Shown here one piece after another: positions 58,407 to 64,000 of a stretch of 64,000 nt of DNA. Positions within the stretch are counted from its first letter, which is position 1, and each line of letters starts with the position of its first letter. Below the pieces are notes generated by a model, which ran no database searches, was not told the origin of the DNA, and worked only from the letters and a program-made list of their open reading frames with translations. Position numbers and translations under genes: made by a program. The stretch comes from Phaeobacter porticola (GTDB lineage Bacteria; Pseudomonadota; Alphaproteobacteria; Rhodobacterales; Rhodobacteraceae). Location: NCBI RefSeq assembly GCF_001888185.1, contig NZ_CP016364.1:2480001-2544000 (forward strand), read 5' to 3'.

Positions 58407-60281
58407 ATGACGACGCCGCCGAAAACGATAAAACTGACCACCGCCCAGGCCATCATCCGATGGCTGTCAAATCAGTTCATTGAGATTGACGGCGAGGAGT
58501 TACGCCTGTGCGGAGGTGGCTTCGGCATCTTTGGCCACGGCAATGTGACCTGCCTTGGCGAAGCGCTCTATGAGGCACGTGATGCGCTGCCGCTGTATCG
58601 GGGGCAAAACGAACAAAGCATGGGCTTTGCCGCAGCCGGATATGCCAAGCAGTGGCTGCGCCAGCGATTCATGTTCTGCACAGCCAGTGCCGGCCCGGGC
58701 ACATCAAACCTCCTCACCTCTGCGGCGCTGGCCCATGCCAACCGCTTGCCGATGTTGATGCTCTGTGGCGATACCTTTCTTACCCGTCTGCCGGATCCGG
58801 TCTTGCAGCAGATGGAGAATTTCAACGATCCGACCTTTGGCGTGAACGATGCCTTCAAGCCCGTGTCGCGCTACTGGGATCGCATCACCCATCCGGCGCA
58901 GATTATTCAATCGCTGCCCGCCGCGATTGCCACCATGCTGGATCCCGGCGATTGCGGCCCCGCCTTCCTTGGCCTGCCGCAGGACGTGCAGGGGTGGACC
59001 TATGACTACCCCGAGGTTTTCTTTGAGAAGAAAATCCATCGCATTCGCCGCCTTACTCCAGATGCTTCCGAGATTGCAGAAGCTGCTGCCGCGCTGCGTG
59101 GCGCCAAACGGCCGATGATCATCGCAGGCGGCGGTGTGCAATACAGCCGCGCCGTGGTCGAGCTGACCAGCTTTGCCGAAACACATCAGATCCCGGTTGT
59201 TGAAACCATCGCCGGTCGCGCCAACCTGCGTGACACCCATCCACTCAATATCGGTCCCATCGGAGTCACCGGATCGGACAGCGCCAATGCGATCGCCGCT
59301 GAGGCAGATGTGATCCTTGCGGTTGGCACACGGTTGCAGGATTTTACCACCGGATCCTGGACCGCCTTTGCGCAGGATGCCCAGTTCATCTCGATCAATG
59401 CGGCCCGCCACGACGCAGGCAAACACCGCGCGTTGCCGGTTGTCGGCGACGCCCAGCGCGGGCTTCTGGAACTTGGCGCCGCAAGCGGTGACTACAAGGC
59501 CCCTGACAGTTGGGTCGCCCGTGCTCAGGAGAGCCGCCGTAACTGGGTGGCCTATGTCGCAGACAACGTCTCTTACGGGGACAACCGGCCCAATTCCTAT
59601 GCACAGGCCATCGGTGTTGTGAACGCGCTCTGCAATCCGAAAGACCGTGTGGTCGCGGCGGCTGGCGGGCTTCCGGCGGAAGTCACCGCCAATTGGCGCA
59701 CATTGGAGCCCGGCACCGTCGATGTGGAGTTCGGCTTCTCCTGCATGGGCTACGAAATTGCCGGCGCCTGGGGAGCACGCATCGCCCAGGCCGAACGCGA
59801 GCCTGAGCGCGACACCATCGTCTTTGTCGGCGACGGCTCCTACATGATGCTGAATTCGGATATCTACTCCAGTGTTCTCAGCCGCAAAAAGCTGATCATT
59901 CTGGTCCTGGACAACGGCGGCTTTGCCGTCATCAACAAGCTGCAGAACAACACCGGCAACACGAGTTTCAACAACCTGCTCGAGGATTGCCCCACCATTC
60001 CCGAGGCCTTCGGCGTTGATTTTGTCGCCCATGCGTCCTCAATGGGGGCACTCACCGAAACTGTCGCAAATCCCGCAGAGCTAGGCGAGGCGTTCAAACG
60101 CGCGCAAAGCAACGATCGGACAACCGTCATCGTGATGAAGGTTGACGCCTATGAAGGCTGGACCACCGAAGGCCACGCTTGGTGGGAGGTTGGCACGCCA
60201 CATATCACCAACGACCCCAAAGTGAAGGAAGCCCATGTCGATTGGGAATCCAGCCGTAGTAAGCAGCGGCGGGGCGTATGA
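58407..60281 (+). CDS. iolD: 3D-(3,5/4)-trihydroxycyclohexane-1,2-dione hydrolase
   Basis: A 624-residue thiamine-diphosphate enzyme that opens the ring of trihydroxycyclohexane-1,2-dione to 5-deoxyglucuronate in inositol breakdown. N-terminal PYR domain with the catalytic Glu region (YRGQNEQSMGFAAAGYAK), central Rossmann-like domain and C-terminal PP domain with GDGSYMMLNSDIYSSV (GDG...N motif for Mg-ThDP). First gene of the plus-strand operon; ATG 58407 is set by the N-terminus TIKLTTAQAIIRWLSNQ, typical for IolD. The open frame upstream to 58107 overlaps the divergent gene and the operator and is not coding. Confidence 0.93.
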   Translation: MTTPPKTIKLTTAQAIIRWLSNQFIEIDGEELRLCGGGFGIFGHGNVTCLGEALYEARDALPLYRGQNEQSMGFAAAGYAKQWLRQRFMFCTASAGPGTSNLLTSAALAHANRLPMLMLCGDTFLTRLPDPVLQQMENFNDPTFGVNDAFKPVSRYWDRITHPAQIIQSLPAAIATMLDPGDCGPAFLGLPQDVQGWTYDYPEVFFEKKIHRIRRLTPDASEIAEAAAALRGAKRPMIIAGGGVQYSRAVVELTSFAETHQIPVVETIAGRANLRDTHPLNIGPIGVTGSDSANAIAAEADVILAVGTRLQDFTTGSWTAFAQDAQFISINAARHDAGKHRALPVVGDAQRGLLELGAASGDYKAPDSWVARAQESRRNWVAYVADNVSYGDNRPNSYAQAIGVVNALCNPKDRVVAAAGGLPAEVTANWRTLEPGTVDVEFGFSCMGYEIAGAWGARIAQAEREPERDTIVFVGDGSYMMLNSDIYSSVLSRKKLIILVLDNGGFAVINKLQNNTGNTSFNNLLEDCPTIPEAFGVDFVAHASSMGALTETVANPAELGEAFKRAQSNDRTTVIVMKVDAYEGWTTEGHAWWEVGTPHITNDPKVKEAHVDWESSRSKQRRGV

Positions 60282-61273
60282 TGGGTCAGCCAAGCAAGGC
60301 CCGCTCAGACCTGGCCGGCCGCAATTTTTTAGTCATAGGTCGGGTCGGCATGGACCTGTGCCCGACCCCTGCTGGCACTGCCACCGCTGATGCACAGGAC
60401 ATGATGGTCGCCATGGGCGGCAGCGGCGCCAATATCGCGGCAGGTTTGGTCAAAATGGGGTGCAGTGCCGCATTGGTCACCAGCGTTTCTGATGATGCGG
60501 TGGGGTGGTACTGCCTCAACCAGCTGGATAACTACGGTGTTGACCGGACTCACGTGAAACGCATCACCGGTGAATATCGAACCTCGCTTGCGGTCTATGA
60601 AAGCCGGGTGGAGGATCACCAGAGCGTCATCTATCGCAACAATGCCGCCGATTTCCAGATGACCGTCGCAGATGTGGAGGCGGTGGACTACAGCCAATAC
60701 AGCGCGCTGATCACAGCCGGGACGGTTTTTGCAGCCGAGCCATCACGCAGCGCCACCTTCCGCGCCTTTGAACTGGCGCGCGCGGCCGGGCTGCCGATCA
60801 TCTTTGATGTGGACTACCGCCCTTACAGCTGGCCCTCGCCTGAGGTTGCGGCGGATGTCCTGTCTCGCGCCGGCGCCATGTCCGATATCATTGTCGGCAA
60901 TGATGAGGAATTCGGCTTTATGGCCGGTGGCATCGACAAAGGCCTCGCCAAAGCTCGCACACTGGCGGAAACCAGCGCCTCTGTCGTGGTCTACAAGATG
61001 GGCCCCAAGGGCGCCGTCACCTTTGCCGATGGGCAGGAAATCCGCACCGGCATCTATCCCGTTAACGCACTAAAACCAACCGGCGCCGGCGACAGTTTCA
61101 TGGCCGGTTTTCTCGCCTCACTCTCCGAAGGGCGTCCGATGAAGGATGCCATTCTGCGCGGCTCAGCCTGTGCCTCCGTCGTGGTGGCCAAACCCGGCTG
61201 CGCCCCCGCCATGCCCGACCTTGCCGCGCTGGAGGCGTTTCTTGCAAGGCACCCCGGCGCCACCGAAATTTGA
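60278..61273 (+). CDS. iolC: 5-dehydro-2-deoxygluconokinase
   Basis: A 331-residue PfkB-family sugar kinase phosphorylating 2-deoxy-5-keto-gluconate. Seen: FLVIGRVGMDLCP and MGGSGANIAAGLVKMG at the N-terminus, and the C-terminal catalytic NALKPTGAGDSFMAGFLASL with GAGD. In some proteobacteria IolC is fused with a DUF2090 domain; here it is the single kinase. Start is the ATG overlapping the iolD stop (GTATGATGG); an ATG 3 nt later is equally possible. Confidence 0.93.
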   Translation: MMGQPSKARSDLAGRNFLVIGRVGMDLCPTPAGTATADAQDMMVAMGGSGANIAAGLVKMGCSAALVTSVSDDAVGWYCLNQLDNYGVDRTHVKRITGEYRTSLAVYESRVEDHQSVIYRNNAADFQMTVADVEAVDYSQYSALITAGTVFAAEPSRSATFRAFELARAAGLPIIFDVDYRPYSWPSPEVAADVLSRAGAMSDIIVGNDEEFGFMAGGIDKGLAKARTLAETSASVVVYKMGPKGAVTFADGQEIRTGIYPVNALKPTGAGDSFMAGFLASLSEGRPMKDAILRGSACASVVVAKPGCAPAMPDLAALEAFLARHPGATEI

Positions 61274-61285
61274 AAGGACCCGCAA

Positions 61286-62143
61286 ATGCATATCGCCCCT
61301 CATGACAACCAGAACAAAGCCATTGTCGATGCTGACAACGCGCTTGTTCCGCTGAACTATTTCAACATCGTCAAACTGACCAAGGGCCAGACCTTTGAAT
61401 ATCAGGTGCCCGGCTATGAGACCTGCATCGTTCCCGCGACTGGCACTGTAGATATTGAGATCGAAGGCCTGAGCTACGCGGGCGTCGGCAACCGAACCGC
61501 CGACGTCTGGGATGGTGAGCCGGAAGGCGTCTATATTCCCGTCGGGGCCAAGGTGACCATCACCTGCACAACAGATGCGACCGAGACCTTCATCGCCGGG
61601 GCCAAATACGACAAGGTGCTGGAACCTTTTGACGTGCGCGCAGGCGGCATCGACAAGGTCCAATACGGTTCTGACGACACCAAGACCCACCGCAAAATCA
61701 AACACATCCTTGGCCAGAAACAACATGACAAGGTCGGTCGTTTGCTGGTGTCTGAACTGTTTACCGTGGGCCAGGGTGGCTGGTCCGGCTTTCCGGCGCA
61801 CAAGCACGACACCGATCGCAAGGATGCGGATGGCAACATCATTGAAACGCGCCACGACGAAACCTATAACTTCCGCTTCCGTCCCAACCACGGCTCTGGC
61901 GTGCAGATCCTGCAACGCGAAGAGGGCAAGCCGGGGGACGCGTACCAGTTGATGGATGGCTCCACGATCATGATCGACAAGGGCTATCACCCCTGCGCCG
62001 TGATGCCAGGATATGAGATGTATTATTTCACCATCCTTGGCGGTCTGAGCCAGCGCAGCCTGATCCAGTATTTCCAGCCGACCCATGCCTATCAGGTCGA
62101 AACGATCCCCGGCATCAAAGACATGGTGGCCAAGTTTAAATGA
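61286..62143 (+). CDS. iolB: 5-deoxy-glucuronate isomerase
   Basis: A 285-residue cupin-type isomerase converting 5-deoxyglucuronate to 2-deoxy-5-keto-gluconate, the step between IolD and IolC. Motifs: VPGYETCIVPATGTVDI, FPAHKHDTDRKDADG with metal-binding His residues, ETYNFRFRPNHGSGVQ with a metal-binding Glu, and GYHPCAVMPGYEMYYF. A GAAAGGA site precedes the ATG. It overlaps the next gene by 4 nt. Confidence 0.93.
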   Translation: MHIAPHDNQNKAIVDADNALVPLNYFNIVKLTKGQTFEYQVPGYETCIVPATGTVDIEIEGLSYAGVGNRTADVWDGEPEGVYIPVGAKVTITCTTDATETFIAGAKYDKVLEPFDVRAGGIDKVQYGSDDTKTHRKIKHILGQKQHDKVGRLLVSELFTVGQGGWSGFPAHKHDTDRKDADGNIIETRHDETYNFRFRPNHGSGVQILQREEGKPGDAYQLMDGSTIMIDKGYHPCAVMPGYEMYYFTILGGLSQRSLIQYFQPTHAYQVETIPGIKDMVAKFK

Positions 62144-62979
62144 CCATTGCAACTCTGGCTGAGGTCCTACAACCGGCCCTGCGCGATAGGTACGCCGTCG
62201 CGGGACTGGTCACACTGGGATGGGAAGATATGCGCGCCTATGTGGCTGCTGCTGAAGCCGAAGGCGTGCCGGTCATCCTGCAGGCCGGCCCGTCCTGCCG
62301 CGCCCATACGCCGCTACCGATCCTGGGCAAGATGTTCCGCCATCTGGCCGAAAGCGCATCGGTCCCAGTGGTCGCCCATCTCGACCATGGCTACACGGCT
62401 GAGGACTGCCGCATTGCCATCGACAGCGGCTTTACCTCTGTAATGTTCGATGGCTCGCGCAATGCTTTAGACGACAACATCGCTGAAACCGCCGCTATCG
62501 TCGGTATGGCACATGCCGCAGGCGTGTCTTGCGAGGGAGAGATCGGCTTTGTCGGCTACTCAGGCGGCGAAGGATCCGCAGGTACCGACCCGGAGGAGGC
62601 ACGGAAATTCGCACAGGAAACAGGCGTTGATGCCATGGCGATCTCGGTCGGCAATGTGCATCTGCAACAGGACAAGGAAGGCGGCCTCGATATCGACCGC
62701 ATCCGCGCCATTGAAGCTATCACCGAGGTGCCGCTGGTGATCCACGGCGGCTCCGGCGTGCCGGTGCCGCAGCGCAGGATGCTGGCCCGCGAGTCGCGTA
62801 TCTGCAAATTCAATATCGGCACCGAGTTGCGCATGGTCTTTGGAGCAGCGATGCGCGATGCGGTGAATAGTGATCCGGACCGCTTCGACAGGGTAAGCAT
62901 CCTGTCCGAGACCCATGATCCAGTCGTTGCTGCGGCGCGCAGCGTTCTTCGCGCCTTCAAGGGAGAGACACAATGTTGA
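62140..62979 (+). CDS. iolJ: Class II aldolase, 6-phospho-5-dehydro-2-deoxy-D-gluconate aldolase-like
   Basis: A 279-residue zinc-dependent class II aldolase of the fructose-bisphosphate family: VAHLDHGYTAEDC (acid Asp and zinc His), GFTSVMFDGS, SCEGEIGFVGY with the zinc Glu, VIHGGSGVP with zinc His and CKFNIGTELR. In the inositol route IolJ cleaves the kinase product to dihydroxyacetone phosphate and malonic semialdehyde, and its position just after iolB supports that. A tagatose- or fructose-bisphosphate aldolase is the alternative. Overlaps iolB (ATGA) and iolG by 7 nt. Confidence 0.85.
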   Translation: MTIATLAEVLQPALRDRYAVAGLVTLGWEDMRAYVAAAEAEGVPVILQAGPSCRAHTPLPILGKMFRHLAESASVPVVAHLDHGYTAEDCRIAIDSGFTSVMFDGSRNALDDNIAETAAIVGMAHAAGVSCEGEIGFVGYSGGEGSAGTDPEEARKFAQETGVDAMAISVGNVHLQQDKEGGLDIDRIRAIEAITEVPLVIHGGSGVPVPQRRMLARESRICKFNIGTELRMVFGAAMRDAVNSDPDRFDRVSILSETHDPVVAAARSVLRAFKGETQC

Positions 62980-63959
62980 ATATCGGCCTTCTGGGCTGCG
63001 GACGCATCGGGCAGGTCCATGCGCGATCTGTGGGGCAATTGGACGGGGTGCGCGTCACTGCGGTTGCCGACGCGATGCCGGATGCCGCGAATGCGCTGGC
63101 CAGCAAGATCGGCGCGGATGTGCGCGAAGCCTCTGCCCTGATCACCAGCGCGGACGTCGACGCGGTGGTGATCGGCACTCCGACTGATACGCATTACGAC
63201 CTGATCCATCAGGCCGCTGCCGCAGGTAAGGCAATATTCTGCGAGAAGCCCGTCGATATGTCCGCTGACCGCATTCGCGATTGCCAAACGGCAGTGACAG
63301 AGGCTGGTGTTGCCTTCCTCACAGCGTTCAACCGTCGCTTCGATCCCAATTTTGCCAATCTGCAACAGCGCCTGCGGGCAGGCGAGATCGGTGATGTGGA
63401 GATCGTCTCGATCCTGTCACGCGATCCCTCTCCACCGCCGATCAGCTATATTAAAACTTCAGGCGGACTGTTCCGGGACATGATGATCCATGATTTCGAC
63501 ATGGCGCGCTTCCTATTGGCCGAGGAACCCGTACAGGTCTTCGCGGTTGGCTCAGCGCTGGTCGATCCCGCCATTGGCGAAGCAGGCGATGTGGACACAG
63601 CCGCCGTTACGCTCACCACGGCCAGCGGAAAGATTTGCCAGATCTCCAACTCTCGGCGGGCCACATACGGCTACGACCAACGGGTGGAGGTACATGGCTC
63701 CAAGGGGATGCTCCGTGCGGCGAACATGCTGGAAAACACAGTAGAAGTAGCCGGAACCACCGGTTTTCAGACAGCCCCTGCGCAGCACTTCTTTCTTGAG
63801 CGCTATGAAGCAGCCTATCGCAACGAGATGGCGCGATTTGTCGAAGCCGTACAAACAGGCAACACCCCCTCCCCCAGCATCGACGACGGGCTGCGCGCCC
63901 AGATGTTGGCCGATGCCGCCGCCAAATCGCTTGAGACGGGGGCACCGGTCGCGTTGTAA
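62973..63959 (+). CDS. iolG: myo-Inositol 2-dehydrogenase
   Basis: A 328-residue Gfo/Idh/MocA oxidoreductase: NIGLLGCGRIGQVHARSVG (Rossmann), VIGTPTDTHYDLI, FCEKPVDMS with the catalytic Lys and DMMIHDFDMARFLL in the C-terminal domain, where Asp-x3-His is part of the IolG active site. Of the three dehydrogenases here it is the closest to canonical IolG and is in the operon with iolDCBJ, so it probably starts the pathway (inositol to 2-keto-inositol). The ATG overlaps the iolJ end by 7 nt. No iolA follows before the window ends. Confidence 0.9.
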   Translation: MLNIGLLGCGRIGQVHARSVGQLDGVRVTAVADAMPDAANALASKIGADVREASALITSADVDAVVIGTPTDTHYDLIHQAAAAGKAIFCEKPVDMSADRIRDCQTAVTEAGVAFLTAFNRRFDPNFANLQQRLRAGEIGDVEIVSILSRDPSPPPISYIKTSGGLFRDMMIHDFDMARFLLAEEPVQVFAVGSALVDPAIGEAGDVDTAAVTLTTASGKICQISNSRRATYGYDQRVEVHGSKGMLRAANMLENTVEVAGTTGFQTAPAQHFFLERYEAAYRNEMARFVEAVQTGNTPSPSIDDGLRAQMLADAAAKSLETGAPVAL

Positions 63960-64000
63960 GCGATCAGATCCTTATGCCTGGCGGCGCAAGTCCTGTGCCG

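Noticed and set aside
58704-60032. 442-residue minus-strand frame opposite iolD
   Set aside because: Long only because of high-GC codon bias; the plus strand carries the full IolD sequence with ThDP motifs.
1-64000. CRISPR array, rRNA operon, origin of replication or toxin-antitoxin module
   Set aside because: No regularly spaced direct repeats, no rRNA-like sequence, no DnaA-box cluster, and no small paired genes were seen.

Overview
The window is a roughly 60% GC chromosomal segment of an alphaproteobacterium, most likely a marine Rhodobacterales member (Roseobacter group). This is inferred from protein style and from gene blocks: NAD-dependent formate dehydrogenase, the CarD / FdxA / S4 protein / SUV3-like helicase block, CobS/CobT, and proteobacterial inositol and galactoside clusters. 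No species call is made; everything was read by eye from sequence.

Layout. 1-6440: formate oxidation (fused FdsG-FdsB and FdsA, minus strand, closed by a strong terminator), then a LysR and a winged-helix regulator. 6440-7550: gene-poor spacer with a very GC-rich hairpin. 7551-9404: chemoreceptor ending in a CheR-type tether pentapeptide. 9405-11296: decayed mobile DNA (phage terminase fragment with an in-frame stop, 5'-truncated and frameshifted IS5-family element) beside tRNA-Thr(TGT). 11673-36418: mostly housekeeping: glycosyltransferase-like protein, PLP sulfhydrylase, SIMPL protein, an 898-residue bitopic protein, hpd with a divergent Lrp-type regulator, soluble Aer-type PAS protein, KefB/C-like antiporter, cobT/cobS, a Kv-like channel with a zinc ribbon, carD, fdxA, S4 protein, SUV3-like helicase, TPR protein, SCP2 protein, lysophospholipase, PepF, DksA-like zinc finger, GST and NAD(P)-binding protein.

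36523-50678 is a self-contained galactoside catabolic locus. A divergent IclR regulator and MalK-type ATPase face a tightly coupled operon (binding protein, two permeases, GH36 alpha-galactosidase, IlvD/EDD dehydratase, SDR, DgoK, DgoA, SMP-30 lactonase, GH42 beta-galactosidase). Together these encode uptake and hydrolysis of alpha/beta-galactosides and oxidation of galactose through galactonate and KDPGal to pyruvate and glyceraldehyde 3-phosphate (De Ley-Doudoroff route). A palindrome in the divergent promoter region is a likely IclR operator.

50884-63959 is an inositol catabolic locus: an FrcBCA-type ABC importer with a single-domain ATPase, a LacI regulator, an iolE-like gene, two Gfo/Idh/MocA dehydrogenases, and iolD-iolC-iolB-iolJ-iolG. 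Matching LacI-type palindromes (TTTGCAACCGGTTGCAAA) lie upstream of the importer and in the idh/iolD divergent promoter, tying the locus into one regulon. No iolA is seen before the window ends.

The most unusual items are: a natural Lys-to-Asn change in the YxxxK motif of the predicted galactose dehydrogenase, the 898-residue protein with GspL/PilM-like and GspC/PilP-like ends, the zinc-ribbon Kv channel, the PAS protein without a signalling domain, and the terminase/IS graveyard at tRNA-Thr. No CRISPR array, rRNA or replication origin was seen.
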